A DNA stretch of 64,000 bases from Rhizobium leguminosarum (GTDB lineage: Bacteria; Pseudomonadota; Alphaproteobacteria; Rhizobiales; Rhizobiaceae), in NCBI RefSeq assembly GCF_017876795.1, contig NZ_JAGIOR010000003.1, positions 310,001 through 374,000 on the forward strand, in the 5' to 3' direction. Below the pieces are notes generated by a model. The model was not told the origin of the DNA, did no database searches, and saw only the letters and a list, made by a program, of their open reading frames with translations. The position numbers and the translations under genes are program-made. This document shows, in pieces, positions 45,465-55,211 of the stretch; the stretch's first letter is position 1, and every line of letters starts with the position of its first letter.

Positions 45465-45477
45465 CCGATCGGCAGCG

Positions 45478-45497
45478 GCCCCGGCGCCGGCCGGGGC
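45478..45497. terminator. Hairpin between convergent phosphoesterase and pcaR genes
   Basis: GCCCCGG (45478-45484) pairs with CCGGGGC (45491-45497), and flanking CAG/CTG bases extend the stem. It is a possible bidirectional terminator. No T-run is present on the plus strand beyond GGTTT. Confidence 0.45.
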
Positions 45498-45518
45498 TGC
45501 TCTGGTTTAAGTTTGCCG

Positions 45519-46277
45519 TCACCGGCGCAGCAGCGGCCGCAACGTCGCCTGGGTTTCCTTCAGCAATGGCAAATAGCGCGCCTTCATCTCAGCGGCCGGG
45601 ACGAGGGCGGCCGGGGCGCCGATATTGATCGCCGCGACGGTTTCGCCGCGGTCGTTTTCCACAGGCACGGCAATCGAGCAGAGGCCGATCTCCAGTTCCT
45701 GATCGATAATGGCGTAACCTTCGGCGCGGATGCGGCGGAATTCGGCGATCAGCTCGTCCGGATCGGTCTTGGTATTCGGGGTGTTTTGTTTCAGCTCGCT
45801 ACGAGCCAGGATGGCGCGCGCCTCGGTTTCGGCAAGGGCCGCCAGCAGCACGCGACCCATCGAAGCGCAATAGGCGGGCAGGCGGCTGCCGGGAGTGAGA
45901 TTGATCGACATGACGCGGCGCTGCGAGGCCCGGGCGATATAGACGATCTCGGTGCCGTCGAGCACCGAGGCCGAGGCGCTCTGGCCGGCCCTTTCCGAGA
46001 GATGATCGAGATGCGGCTGCAGCAGCGCCGGCAGCGGTGTGGCTGCGAGGTAAGCATGGCCAAGCCGCAGGATCTTCGGCGTCAGGGTGAAGAACTTGCC
46101 GTCATAATCGGCATAACCGAGTTCGGCCAGCGTCAGCAGCGAGCGGCGCACGGTGGCGCGGTCGAGATCCGTCAGCTTCGATGCCTCGGCGATCGACAGC
46201 CGCTGCCGCGTTTCGCCGAAGGCTTCGATCACTTTCAGGCCGCGGGCAAAGCCGCTGACAAAATCCGTTTCGCGCAT
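45519..46277 (-). CDS. pcaR: IclR-family regulator of pcaIJF
   Basis: A 252-residue regulator. The IclR winged helix is at about residues 7-70 (GLKVIEAFGETRQRLSIAEA, DRATVRRSLLTLAELGYADY). The IclR effector domain is at 85-250 (SASVLDGTEIVYIARA, INLTPGSRLPAYCASMGRVL, CSIAVPVENDRGETVAAINI). It is divergent from pcaIJF. In rhizobia PcaR responds to beta-ketoadipate and activates these genes. The ATG at 46277 has GGAG 10 bases upstream; an ATG at 46304 is possible but has no ribosome site. Confidence 0.88.
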   Translation of the reverse strand: MRETDFVSGFARGLKVIEAFGETRQRLSIAEASKLTDLDRATVRRSLLTLAELGYADYDGKFFTLTPKILRLGHAYLAATPLPALLQPHLDHLSERAGQSASASVLDGTEIVYIARASQRRVMSINLTPGSRLPAYCASMGRVLLAALAETEARAILARSELKQNTPNTKTDPDELIAEFRRIRAEGYAIIDQELEIGLCSIAVPVENDRGETVAAINIGAPAALVPAAEMKARYLPLLKETQATLRPLLRR

Positions 46278-46306
46278 GAGGTGAGTTCTCCAACCGACAT
46301 TCATTC

Positions 46307-46341
46307 TGTGCGTTATATGAACAAAAGTCAAATAACGCACA
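46307..46341. promoter_or_regulatory. Probable PcaR operator between pcaR and pcaI
   Basis: Perfect 10-base inverted arms TGTGCGTTAT (46307-46316) and ATAACGCACA (46332-46341) with a 15-base AT-rich spacer. It lies 30 bases upstream of pcaR and 75 bases upstream of pcaI, suited to control of both divergent promoters. Confidence 0.75.
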
Positions 46342-46415
46342 AATTTCTTGCCGGCCGCCGCGTCGGGCTTTATGGCTGATACTGGAGAACTGATCTAGCC
46401 AAGGAGAAATCCCGC

Positions 46416-47123
46416 ATGGACAAGACAGTCGGGAGCACGGCGGAGGCCGTCTCCGAGATCGGTGACGGCGCGACCGTGATGATTGGTGGTTTTGGTGGCT
46501 CGGGCGCGCCGATTGAGTTGATCCATGCCTTGATCGACAAAGGCTCCAAGGGCCTGACCGTCATCAACAACAATGCCGGCAACGGGCGCATCGGCATTGC
46601 CGCAATGATCGATGCGGGCATGGTCCGAAAGATGATCTGCTCCTTCCCGCGTTCGTCGGATCCGCGTGCTTTCACCGACAGATATCTGGCCGGCGAAATC
46701 GAGCTCGAGCTGGTGCCGCAGGGAACACTTGCCGAGCGCATCCGCGCCGGCGGGGCCGGCATTCCGGCTTTCTACACGCCGACGGGCTATGGTACCGAAC
46801 TGGCCGACGGCAAGGTCATCGCCGAATTCGACGGCCGCCATTACGTGCAGGAACGCTGGCTGAAGGCCGACTTCGCCATCGTCAAGGCAGAGATCGGCGA
46901 TATCCAGGGCAACCTCACCTACAATAAGGCCGGCCGCAACTTCAATCCGCTGATGTGCATGGCGGCAGCGAAGACCATCGTCCAGGTCTCCTCGATCGTG
47001 CCGGCCGGCGGCATCGATCCCGAGCATGTGGTCACACCCGGCATCTTCGTCGACCGCCTCGTCGCTGTGATCAGTCCCCAGCAGGAAGAAGAGCTCATTC
47101 GAGCCGGAGTGGCCTACGTATGA
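46416..47123 (+). CDS. pcaI: 3-oxoadipate CoA-transferase subunit A
   Basis: A 235-residue alpha subunit of the type I CoA-transferase that moves CoA from succinyl-CoA to beta-ketoadipate in aromatic catabolism. It has the N-terminal signature GDGATVMIGGFGGSGAPIEL, and SFPRSSDPRAF and VPQGTLAERIRAGGAGIPAF are typical family blocks. AAGGAG lies 9 bases before the ATG at 46416. It overlaps pcaJ by four bases (ATGA), so the subunits are translationally coupled. Confidence 0.93.
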   Translation: MDKTVGSTAEAVSEIGDGATVMIGGFGGSGAPIELIHALIDKGSKGLTVINNNAGNGRIGIAAMIDAGMVRKMICSFPRSSDPRAFTDRYLAGEIELELVPQGTLAERIRAGGAGIPAFYTPTGYGTELADGKVIAEFDGRHYVQERWLKADFAIVKAEIGDIQGNLTYNKAGRNFNPLMCMAAAKTIVQVSSIVPAGGIDPEHVVTPGIFVDRLVAVISPQQEEELIRAGVAYV

Positions 47124-47824
47124 CCGTCAACAGCCATCCCATCAATACAAGGGAAGACATCAAGCTTTCCAACGCGCAGATCGCCTGGCGCGCCGCCCAG
47201 GACATCGCCGACGGCGCCTATGTCAACCTCGGCATCGGCTTTCCCGAAATGGTCGCCCGCTATCAGCCGCCCGGCCGCCAGGCAATCTTTCACACCGAAA
47301 ACGGCATCCTGAATTTCGGCGAGCCGCCGGCTGAAGGCGAGGAGGATTGGGACCTGATCAACGCCGGCAAGAAGGCGGTAACGCTGAAGCCGGGGGCGGC
47401 CTTCTTCCATCACGCCGACAGTTTCGCCATGGTGCGCGGCGGCCATCTCGACGTCGCCATCCTCGGGGCCTATCAGGTCGCCCAAAGCGGCGATCTCGCC
47501 AATTGGCGGGTGGGCAGCAAGGGCGTTCCGGCTGTCGGCGGCGCCATGGACCTGGTGCACGGCGCCAAGCAGGTCTGCGTCATCACCGAGCACGTCACCA
47601 AGACAGGCGAGCCGAAGCTGGTGGAGAAATGCACCTTCCCGCTGACCGGTGTCGCCTGCATCACCCGCGTCTATACCAGCCATGCCGTCATCGACATCGT
47701 CGACGGACGCTTCGTCCTGCGTGAGAAACTGGCTGCGATGTCGCTGGAGGAATTGCGGGCGATGACCGGCGCGCCGCTTCATGTCGACGGGCCGGTTGCC
47801 GATCTCGTCGTCCCGGAAATCTGA
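47120..47824 (+). CDS. pcaJ: 3-oxoadipate CoA-transferase subunit B
   Basis: A 234-residue beta subunit of the same transferase. The catalytic Glu is in the HTENGILNFG block (about residues 55-64), and GGHLDVAILGAYQVAQSGDL and GVPAVGGAMDL are conserved. The ATG at 47120 lies inside the end of pcaI. It forms the active enzyme with PcaI in the cytoplasm and is followed by pcaF after 9 bases. Confidence 0.93.
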   Translation: MTVNSHPINTREDIKLSNAQIAWRAAQDIADGAYVNLGIGFPEMVARYQPPGRQAIFHTENGILNFGEPPAEGEEDWDLINAGKKAVTLKPGAAFFHHADSFAMVRGGHLDVAILGAYQVAQSGDLANWRVGSKGVPAVGGAMDLVHGAKQVCVITEHVTKTGEPKLVEKCTFPLTGVACITRVYTSHAVIDIVDGRFVLREKLAAMSLEELRAMTGAPLHVDGPVADLVVPEI

Positions 47825-47833
47825 GGAAAAGCC

Positions 47834-49039
47834 ATGACCGAAGCCTTTATCTGCGACTATATCAGGACGCCGATCGGCCGCTTCGCCGGGTCGCTATCCC
47901 AGGTGCGCGCCGATGATCTCGGCGCCAAACCGCTGAAGGCGCTGATGGAACGCAACAGCGCCGTCGATTGGGAAGTCGTCGACGATGTGATCTTCGGCTG
48001 CGCCAACCAGGCGGGCGAGGACAACCGCAATGTCGCGCGCATGTCAGCCCTGCTCGCCGGCCTGCCGATCGCTGTCTCGGGCACGACGATCAACCGGCTC
48101 TGCGGCTCCGGCATGGATGCGGTGATCACAGCCGCACGCGCCATCCGCGCAGGCGAGGCCGAGTTGATGATTGCCGGTGGCGTCGAGAGCATGTCGCGCG
48201 CACCCTTCGTCATGCCGAAAGCCGAGACGGCCTTTTCGCGAGCCGCCGAAATCCACGACACGACGATCGGCTGGCGTTTCGTCAACCCGTTGATGAAGAA
48301 GCAGTATGGCGTCGATTCGATGCCGGAGACCGGCGAGAACGTCGCCGAGGACTATCATGTCAGCCGGGAAGACCAGGATGGCTTTGCGGTGCGCAGCCAG
48401 GCGAAGGCCGCCGCCGCCCAGGCAAGCGGACGGCTGGCGAAGGAGATTACTGCGGTGACCATCCCGCAGCGCAAGGGCGATGCCGTTATCGTCGACAAGG
48501 ACGAACATCCGCGGGCGACGACGATCGAGACGCTGGCGAAACTCGCCACACCTTTCAAGAAGGAAGGCGGCACGGTGACCGCGGGCAATGCCTCCGGCGT
48601 CAATGACGGGGCGGCGTCGCTGATTATCGCTTCGGAAGCTGCGGCGCGAAAATATGGCCTGACGCCGATCGCCCGCATCCTCGGCGGCGCGGCGGCCGCC
48701 GTTCCGCCACGGGTGATGGGTGTGGGGCCGATCCCGGCCTCGCGCAAGCTGATGGCCCGGCTTGGCATGAGCCAGGAACAGTTCGACGTCATCGAACTCA
48801 ACGAGGCCTTCGCCAGCCAGGGCCTGGCGGTGCTGCGCGCACTCGGCATTGCCGATGACGATCAGCGGGTCAACCGCAATGGCGGCGCGATTGCGCTCGG
48901 CCATCCCCTCGGCATGTCGGGTGCCCGCATCACCGGCACGGCGGCGCTCGAGCTTGTCGAGACCGGCGGAAAATATTCGCTGTCGACTATGTGCATCGGC
49001 GTCGGGCAGGGGATCGCGATCGCGCTCGAAAGGGTTTGA
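47834..49039 (+). CDS. pcaF: Beta-ketoadipyl-CoA thiolase
   Basis: A 401-residue thiolase that cleaves beta-ketoadipyl-CoA to succinyl-CoA and acetyl-CoA, the last step of the pathway. The acyl-accepting Cys is in INRLCGSGMDAVI (about residue 90), the base His in GHPLGMSGARITG, and the second Cys in STMCIGVGQGIA near the C-terminus. GAGGAAA precedes the ATG. It completes the pcaIJF operon. Confidence 0.93.
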   Translation: MTEAFICDYIRTPIGRFAGSLSQVRADDLGAKPLKALMERNSAVDWEVVDDVIFGCANQAGEDNRNVARMSALLAGLPIAVSGTTINRLCGSGMDAVITAARAIRAGEAELMIAGGVESMSRAPFVMPKAETAFSRAAEIHDTTIGWRFVNPLMKKQYGVDSMPETGENVAEDYHVSREDQDGFAVRSQAKAAAAQASGRLAKEITAVTIPQRKGDAVIVDKDEHPRATTIETLAKLATPFKKEGGTVTAGNASGVNDGAASLIIASEAAARKYGLTPIARILGGAAAAVPPRVMGVGPIPASRKLMARLGMSQEQFDVIELNEAFASQGLAVLRALGIADDDQRVNRNGGAIALGHPLGMSGARITGTAALELVETGGKYSLSTMCIGVGQGIAIALERV

Positions 49040-49124
49040 GGCCGGTCGAGGAGGGCGCTTGCGGCGGTTCGCCGGCAGCCCTCGACCAGTTGCGCGCCAT
49101 ATCAGGCTTCTGTAGAAATCGGGC

Positions 49125-49607
49125 ATGCTGATCCGACCCGCAAATAACGATGATCGAGGCGACATCTGGAGGATCATCGGCCCGACGATCCGGGCCGGCG
49201 AGACCTATGCGCTCGATCGCGATCTCCCCGAAGCCGATGCGCTCGCCTACTGGATGGGGCCGGACCGCGAGACCTTTGTTGCCGAAGAGGATGGGGTCAT
49301 CCTCGGCACCTATTACATCAAGGCCAATCAGTCCGGCGGCGGAAGTCATGTCTGCAATTGCGGCTACATGACCGATGCAGCCGCCAGCGGCCGTGGCGTC
49401 GCCCGCCTGATGCATGAACATTCCCTGCAGCACGCCCGCGCCCGGGGCTTTCGCGCCATGCAGTTCAATTTCGTCGTCAGCAGCAACCGCCGCGCCGTCC
49501 AGCTGTGGCAATCCCTCGGCTTCGACATCGTCGGCCGCCTTCCCGGCGTCTTCCTTCATCCGACAGAGGGTTATGTCGACGCACTGGTGATGTTTCGAAC
49601 TCTGTAG
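49125..49607 (+). CDS. GNAT-family N-acetyltransferase
   Basis: A 160-residue acetyltransferase. The acetyl-CoA loop region is YMTDAAASGRGVARLMHEHS (motif A, about residues 84-103), with the preceding strand GVILGTYYIKANQSGGGSHV and the final motif B NRRAVQLWQSLGFDIVGRLP. It transfers acetyl groups to an unknown amine. No partner is adjacent. The ribosome site is weak. Confidence 0.85.
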   Translation: MLIRPANNDDRGDIWRIIGPTIRAGETYALDRDLPEADALAYWMGPDRETFVAEEDGVILGTYYIKANQSGGGSHVCNCGYMTDAAASGRGVARLMHEHSLQHARARGFRAMQFNFVVSSNRRAVQLWQSLGFDIVGRLPGVFLHPTEGYVDALVMFRTL

Positions 49608-49744
49608 AACCATAACGGCGAAAAAGATGTGGGCGCGCTGTCGAAATCGCCGCCGGTCGAACGTCTTTAGATCGCGAGGCGCGAAGTGCGGTAGGTTTGC
49701 CGTATGCGTCGCGATCACTCTGTCGGCATGGAGGTTATGAAGCC

Positions 49745-50956
49745 ATGGGTGTTTCCTATCGTTGGGTCATCGTCGCCTTGGGCGCATTGATGTCGTGCGT
49801 GGCAATCGGCGCGATGTTCTCGCTGGCGATTTTCCAGGAACCGATCGCCACCGCCACCGGCTGGTCGCATGTCGGGATCGCCAGCGCGATGACGCTGAAT
49901 TTCATCGTCATGGGCTTCGGCGGCTTCCTCTGGGGTGCAGCCAGCGACCGTTTTGGCCCGCGCATCGTCGTGATGATCGGCTCGATGCTGCTCGGCCTGG
50001 CGCTCGTGCTGGCCAGCCGCGCCGAGACGCTGCTGCAGTTCCAGCTGACCTACGGCATCCTCGTCGGACTGGCCGCCAGCACCTTCTTCGCGCCGATGAT
50101 CGCGGCAACCATCGGCTGGTTCGATCAGAATCGCGGCCTTGCGGTATCGCTCGTCTCCGCCGGCATGGGCGTCGCGCCGATGACCATCTCGCCCTTCGCG
50201 CGCTGGCTGATCTCGGCCTATGAGTGGCGTCCGGCCATGTTGATCATCGGCATTGCTGCCTGGGTGCTGCTCGTGCCGGCCGCCCTCTTGGTCAGGCGCC
50301 CGCCGACCGCCGCTGATACCGGCGCCGAATTCGTGGTCGACGGCGCCCAACCGCAGCTATCGATAGTCTTCCGGTCGCCGCAATTCATCGTGCTCGGCCT
50401 GACTTTCTTTGCCTGCTGTGCGGCGCATTCCGGTCCGATCTTCCACATGGTGAACTATGCGACGATCTGCGGCGTCGCCCCGATGGCGGCCGTCAGCATC
50501 TACAGCGTCGAGGGCCTGGCGGGCCTCGGCGGCCGGCTGCTCTATGGCAGCCTTGCCGACAGGATTGGGGTGAAGCCGGTTCTGGTCGCCGGCCTGCTGG
50601 TGCAGGCGGCGGCCCTCGCGACCTATCTTTTCGTCAGCCAGCTCACCGAATTCTATGCGCTCGCCATCGTTTTCGGCAGCGCCTATGGCGGTGTGATGCC
50701 GCTCTATGCCGTGCTGGCGCGGGAATATTTCGGGTCGCGCATCCTCGGCACGGTCTTCGGCGCGGCGACGATGCTTTCCAGCCTCGGCATGGCCTTCGGC
50801 CCCCTTGTCGGCGGCTGGATATTCGACACGTTCGCCAATTATTCCTGGCTGTTCATCGGCTCGGCAATGGTCGGGCTCGGGGCTGCGGCCATCGCGCTGG
50901 CATTCCCGCCACTCGCCGGCCGGAAGGCGCTGCCGGCGTTTGGGGTGGCTCCGTGA
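49745..50956 (+). CDS. Major facilitator superfamily transporter
   Basis: A 403-residue protein with about 12 hydrophobic segments in two halves. The MFS loop 2-3 motif is GAASDRFGPRIVV (about residues 64-76) and its repeat in the second half is GSLADRIGVKPVLV. It resembles monocarboxylate/oxalate-formate antiporter-like MFS proteins. The ATG at 49745 follows GGAGG by 10 bases. The substrate is unknown; aromatic-acid transport is conceivable from the nearby pca genes but is not shown. Confidence 0.85.
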   Translation: MGVSYRWVIVALGALMSCVAIGAMFSLAIFQEPIATATGWSHVGIASAMTLNFIVMGFGGFLWGAASDRFGPRIVVMIGSMLLGLALVLASRAETLLQFQLTYGILVGLAASTFFAPMIAATIGWFDQNRGLAVSLVSAGMGVAPMTISPFARWLISAYEWRPAMLIIGIAAWVLLVPAALLVRRPPTAADTGAEFVVDGAQPQLSIVFRSPQFIVLGLTFFACCAAHSGPIFHMVNYATICGVAPMAAVSIYSVEGLAGLGGRLLYGSLADRIGVKPVLVAGLLVQAAALATYLFVSQLTEFYALAIVFGSAYGGVMPLYAVLAREYFGSRILGTVFGAATMLSSLGMAFGPLVGGWIFDTFANYSWLFIGSAMVGLGAAAIALAFPPLAGRKALPAFGVAP

Positions 50957-51133
50957 GGAGATCCTGATCGTCTCTTACAGCAACTCGGGGCGGCCGTCGT
51001 TGACGGCCGCTCGCCGCAAGGACAAATCAGATCTCCCGCTTTCGTGCATTGCCCTTCGCCGATTTCGGCTGATAGACTTCCCCAATCTGTTTCATCACCT
51101 ATGTCTTTGGTTTTTCGGGAGGCTGTCTTAGCC

Positions 51134-51928
51134 ATGGTAGAACTTGCGCAATCGCTCGCATCGATCAAACTGCCGGATCTCTCCGGCAAGGCCGTGCTGA
51201 TCACCGGCGCCTCGACCGGCATCGGGGCGGCGCTCGCCCGCGCTTTTGCAGCGCAGGGCGCCAAGGTCGGCATCCACTACAATGCCAGCCGCGAGCCGGC
51301 GGAGGCGCTCGCCGAGGAGATCCGCGCTGCCGGCGGCACCGTGCACGTGATCCAGGGCGACGTATCGCGCGAGGGCGAGACGGAGCGTGTGGTTGAGGAG
51401 ACGGCGAAAACCTTCGGCCATCTCGACGGGCTCATCAACAATGCCGGCGGCATGCTGGGGCGCAAGCCAACCTCGGAATATACCGACGCCCATTATGCCG
51501 CGGTGATGGATCTCAACGCCCGCTCGGTGCTGGCGGCAACGCGGGCGGCCCACCCTTGGCTGAAAAAGCAGGGTGGATTCATCATCAACACCACCTCGAT
51601 CGCCGCCCGCAATGGCGGCGGCAACGGGGCGATCCTCTACGCGGCATCGAAGGGCTTCGTCTCGACAATCACCCGCGGCCACGCCAAGGAATTCGTCGCC
51701 GACAGGATCCGCGTCAACGCCGTGGCGCCTGGAGTCATCGCCACGCCCTTCCATGAGCGTTATACCAATGACGAGCAGATGGAGCTGCAGCGCAAGTCGA
51801 TCCCGATGGGTTTCGTCGGCACGTCGGAGGATTGCGTCGGCGCCTATCTCTTCCTCGCCTCGCCAACGCTGTCGGGCTATATCACCGGCCAGATCATCGA
51901 GGTCAATGGCGGCCAGTTGATGCCGTAA
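51134..51928 (+). CDS. Short-chain dehydrogenase/reductase
   Basis: A 264-residue classical SDR. The NAD(P)-binding TGASTGIG is at about residues 28-35, with NNAGG near 106, catalytic Ser in INTTSIAARNG, YxxxK in YAASKGFVST (about residues 170-179), and the C-terminal GQIIEVNGGQLMP. The basic/hydrophobic residue after strand 2 (HYNASRE) suggests NADP preference. GGGAGG is 11 bases upstream of the ATG at 51134. The substrate is unknown. Confidence 0.88.
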   Translation: MVELAQSLASIKLPDLSGKAVLITGASTGIGAALARAFAAQGAKVGIHYNASREPAEALAEEIRAAGGTVHVIQGDVSREGETERVVEETAKTFGHLDGLINNAGGMLGRKPTSEYTDAHYAAVMDLNARSVLAATRAAHPWLKKQGGFIINTTSIAARNGGGNGAILYAASKGFVSTITRGHAKEFVADRIRVNAVAPGVIATPFHERYTNDEQMELQRKSIPMGFVGTSEDCVGAYLFLASPTLSGYITGQIIEVNGGQLMP

Positions 51929-52031
51929 ACGCTGCCTCTAGCCGGCCACATCGTTGCCTTTTCCCAATCATGAGGGAACTTTAGAGCCGCCGTAACGTTT
52001 CCCGCTTGGTCTTTTCATTGAGCGGGGCATC

Positions 52032-54188
52032 ATGAGCTTTTCATTTTCGGAACTCGACTTCCTCAAGCCCGAGCTGGGGGCGGAGTATACGGGTTCCGGT
52101 ACCCATTTCGCCGTCTTCTCGGCGCATGCGGAACAGATAGAGCTGTGCCTCTTCTCCCCTGACGGAAAGAATGAGATCGCCCGGATGCCGCTGCCGAAGC
52201 GCGAGGGCGACATCTGGTCGGGCTATGTCGCCGGCGTCGGGCCGGGCACCGTCTATGGCTATCGCGCCCATGGCCCCTACGATCCTGGCGCCGGCCATCG
52301 CTTCAATGCCAACAAGCTGCTGCTCGACCCCTATGCCAAGCAGGTGACGGGCGAATTGCAATGGGACGACGCGCTGTTCGGCTATCAGATCGGCGAGGGC
52401 GACCTTTCCTTCGACGAGCGCGACAGCGCGCCGTTCACGGTCAAGGGCGTGGTGCAGGATCCCGACTTCGACTGGGCGGGTGAAGAGGCGATCCGCCGGC
52501 CATGGCCCGAGACTATCATCTACGAGGCGCATGTGCGCGGCCTGACGATGACGCATCCGAAGGTACCCGACCGGCTGCGCGGCACGTTTCTCGGCATGTG
52601 CAGCGATCCGATCATCGATCATCTCGTCAAGCTCGGCATCTCGGCGATCGAGCTTTTGCCGATCCAATATTTCCTCGATGATCGCTATCTCCTCGAAAAC
52701 AACCTGAGGAACTATTGGGGCTACCAGACGCTCGGCTTCTTCGCGCCGCAATCGCGCTACATGTCCGGCGACAAGATTACCGAGATCAAGACCATGGTGC
52801 GGAAGTTCCATGCCGCCGGCATCGAGGTCATCATGGATGTGGTCTATAACCACACCGCCGAGGGCAGCGAGAAAGGGCCGACCCTGTCCTTCCGCGGGCT
52901 CGACAATGCCAGCTATTACATCCTCTCGCCCGATGATCCCCGCCACACTTTCGATACGACCGGCACCGGCAATACGTTGAATGTCGCCCATCCGATGGTG
53001 ATGCGCATGGTGCTCGACAGCCTGCGCTACTGGGTCGGCGTCATGCATATCGACGGCTTCCGCTTCGATCTCGCCAGCACGCTCGGGAGGCAGGATCTGG
53101 AATTTGACCGCCAGGGCGCGTTCTTCGGCGCCATCCGCCAGGATCCGATCCTGTCGGGCGTCAAACTGATCGCCGAACCTTGGGATATCGGCGAGGGCGG
53201 TTATCAGGTCGGCGGTTTCCCGCATCCCTTCCGAGAATGGAACGACAAGTTTCGCGACGACGTGCGCCGTTTCTGGAAGGGTGATGGCGGCATGGTGTCG
53301 GAAGTGGCGGCCCGCGTCACCGGTTCGGCGCCGCAGTTCAATCATTCCGACCGGGGGGCCACCTCCTCGGTCAATCTCCTGTCGGCCCATGACGGCTTCA
53401 CACTGACGGATACGGTGTCCTTCGACGACAAGCACAATGAGGCGAATGGCGAGGATAACCGCGACGGCCATTCGGACAATCATTCCGACAATATGGGCGC
53501 CGAGGGCGCAACCGATAATGCCGACATCAATGCCGCCCGGGCGCGGCGTCGACGCAACATGATTGCGACGCTGATGCTCTCCCAGGGCGTGCCGATGATC
53601 CTGGCCGGCGACGAGCTCGGCAACAGCCAGGGCGGCAACAACAACGCCTATTGTCAGGACAATGAGATCGGCTGGACGGGCTGGGATGGGCTCGACGATC
53701 CCTTCCTCTATTTCTGCCGGCAGGCCGTCGCTTTCCGCAAGGCGCATCCGGTCCTGAGGCAGGAGCGGTTCCTGACCGGCGAGACCAGCGAGGACGGGCG
53801 CATCGAGATCGCCTGGTACAAGCCGGACGGCAGCTTCATGGACGACGGCGCCTGGAACGACGATGGATTGCAGGTGCTCGGCGTCTATGTTTCAAGAAGC
53901 GCGCTTGCACCGGATAGCGAGACGATGGACGACCTTTTCCTCGTCTTCAACGCTGGCGGCGATTGTCAGATCCACCTGCCCAAGGTGAATGGGTTGGAAG
54001 AGTGGTCGCGGGTTTTCGACACCGGGACGGAGACGGATGCCTTCGAGGTGCACCATGAGGACAATCCGGTCATCGTCTATGCTCAGAGCGTGGCGGTGTT
54101 TGCGCCGACGGGGCAGACCGAGCCGCCGAAGGACGCGACAAAGGCCGAGCGCCGCCGCTGGTTCCAGTTCGGGCGCCGGAGCAAATAG
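52032..54188 (+). CDS. glgX: Glycogen debranching enzyme GlgX (isoamylase type)
   Basis: A 718-residue GH13 enzyme that cleaves alpha-1,6 branches of glycogen limit dextrins. An N-terminal CBM48 domain (about 10-130: GTHFAVFSAHAEQIELCLF) is followed by the alpha-amylase core with DVVYNHTAEG, the nucleophile Asp in HIDGFRFDLAS, acid/base Glu in LIAEPWDIGEGGYQVGGFPH, and LLSAHDGFTLTD. Length is at the long end for the family. No other glycogen gene is adjacent, so it may be a second copy in the genome. Confidence 0.92.
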   Translation: MSFSFSELDFLKPELGAEYTGSGTHFAVFSAHAEQIELCLFSPDGKNEIARMPLPKREGDIWSGYVAGVGPGTVYGYRAHGPYDPGAGHRFNANKLLLDPYAKQVTGELQWDDALFGYQIGEGDLSFDERDSAPFTVKGVVQDPDFDWAGEEAIRRPWPETIIYEAHVRGLTMTHPKVPDRLRGTFLGMCSDPIIDHLVKLGISAIELLPIQYFLDDRYLLENNLRNYWGYQTLGFFAPQSRYMSGDKITEIKTMVRKFHAAGIEVIMDVVYNHTAEGSEKGPTLSFRGLDNASYYILSPDDPRHTFDTTGTGNTLNVAHPMVMRMVLDSLRYWVGVMHIDGFRFDLASTLGRQDLEFDRQGAFFGAIRQDPILSGVKLIAEPWDIGEGGYQVGGFPHPFREWNDKFRDDVRRFWKGDGGMVSEVAARVTGSAPQFNHSDRGATSSVNLLSAHDGFTLTDTVSFDDKHNEANGEDNRDGHSDNHSDNMGAEGATDNADINAARARRRRNMIATLMLSQGVPMILAGDELGNSQGGNNNAYCQDNEIGWTGWDGLDDPFLYFCRQAVAFRKAHPVLRQERFLTGETSEDGRIEIAWYKPDGSFMDDGAWNDDGLQVLGVYVSRSALAPDSETMDDLFLVFNAGGDCQIHLPKVNGLEEWSRVFDTGTETDAFEVHHEDNPVIVYAQSVAVFAPTGQTEPPKDATKAERRRWFQFGRRSK

Positions 54189-54203
54189 CGGGTCGCAGAA
54201 AAG

Positions 54204-55211
54204 ATGAATGCCGAAGCCATCACCGAACTTGGTCTCGTCTATGTCAGCGATACCGAACCAGGCATCCGCAGACGAAGGAAGGGCAAGGGTTTCAGCTATG
54301 TCATGCCCGACGGCACGACGCTTGCCGATGAATTGCAGCGGGCGCGCATCGGCGCGCTCGGCCTGCCGCCGGCCTACGAGAATGTCTGGATCTGTCTCTA
54401 CGACAATGGCCATCTGCAGGCGACGGGCATCGATGCGCGCGGCCGCAAGCAATATCGCTATCACAAGGAATGGCAATCCTTCCGCAGTGCCGGAAAATTC
54501 CATCAACTGATCGAGTTCGGCCGGGCGCTGCCGAAGATACGCCGCACCGTTCTGCGCCATCTCGACACCGGCACGGAGGATGTCAACGGCGTGCTGGCGG
54601 CCCTGACGACGCTGCTCGACGAGGCGCACTTGCGCGTCGGCAACCAGGCCTATGTCCGGGAAAACGGCACCTATGGCGCAACGACACTGCTGAAGCGGCA
54701 CCTGAAGATCGTCGAAGGGCAGATCGAGCTGAAATTTCGCGCCAAGGGCGGCAAGCGCGTCCAGCGCAGCCTCAAACATCCCAGGCTGCAGAAGATCCTC
54801 GAAGAGATCGCCGATCTGCCCGGCCGGCAGCTGTTTGTCTGGAAGGATGAAAGCGGAGCGCTGAAGCCGATCGATTCCGGCCGGTTGAACGCCTATCTGG
54901 CCGAGATATCGGGAATTCCGATTTCGGCGAAGACCTTCCGCACCTGGGCAGGTTCGCTGACCGCCTTCGGAGCGGCGCGCGAGACGATTGTCGGCGGCGG
55001 CCGGCCGACGGTAAAGCAGATGTCGGAAGCCTCCGCTGAGGCATTGCACAATACACCGGCGATCTCCCGCTCGAGCTATATCCATCCGGCGATCATCGCA
55101 CTCGCCGCCAACGATCATCCGCTGATCGAGAGCGGCACCGAACCGCTGCGGGGCTTGCGGGCCGAGGAAAACCGCTTACTTGATTTCCTCACACGCGAGA
55201 TCGAGGAATGA
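54204..55211 (+). CDS. Type IB DNA topoisomerase (poxvirus-like)
   Basis: A 335-residue bacterial topoisomerase IB that relaxes supercoils through a 3'-phosphotyrosine. An N-terminal DNA-binding domain (GIRRRRKGKGFSYVMPDG, LPPAYENVWIC) precedes the catalytic domain with RVGNQAYVRENGTYGATTL (active-site Arg), the Lys/Arg region KTFRTWAGSLTA, and the nucleophile Tyr in SRSSYIHPAI. The stop overlaps the start of the LigD-type polymerase gene (ATGA), which suggests a joint DNA repair or topology role. Confidence 0.9.
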   Translation: MNAEAITELGLVYVSDTEPGIRRRRKGKGFSYVMPDGTTLADELQRARIGALGLPPAYENVWICLYDNGHLQATGIDARGRKQYRYHKEWQSFRSAGKFHQLIEFGRALPKIRRTVLRHLDTGTEDVNGVLAALTTLLDEAHLRVGNQAYVRENGTYGATTLLKRHLKIVEGQIELKFRAKGGKRVQRSLKHPRLQKILEEIADLPGRQLFVWKDESGALKPIDSGRLNAYLAEISGIPISAKTFRTWAGSLTAFGAARETIVGGGRPTVKQMSEASAEALHNTPAISRSSYIHPAIIALAANDHPLIESGTEPLRGLRAEENRLLDFLTREIEE

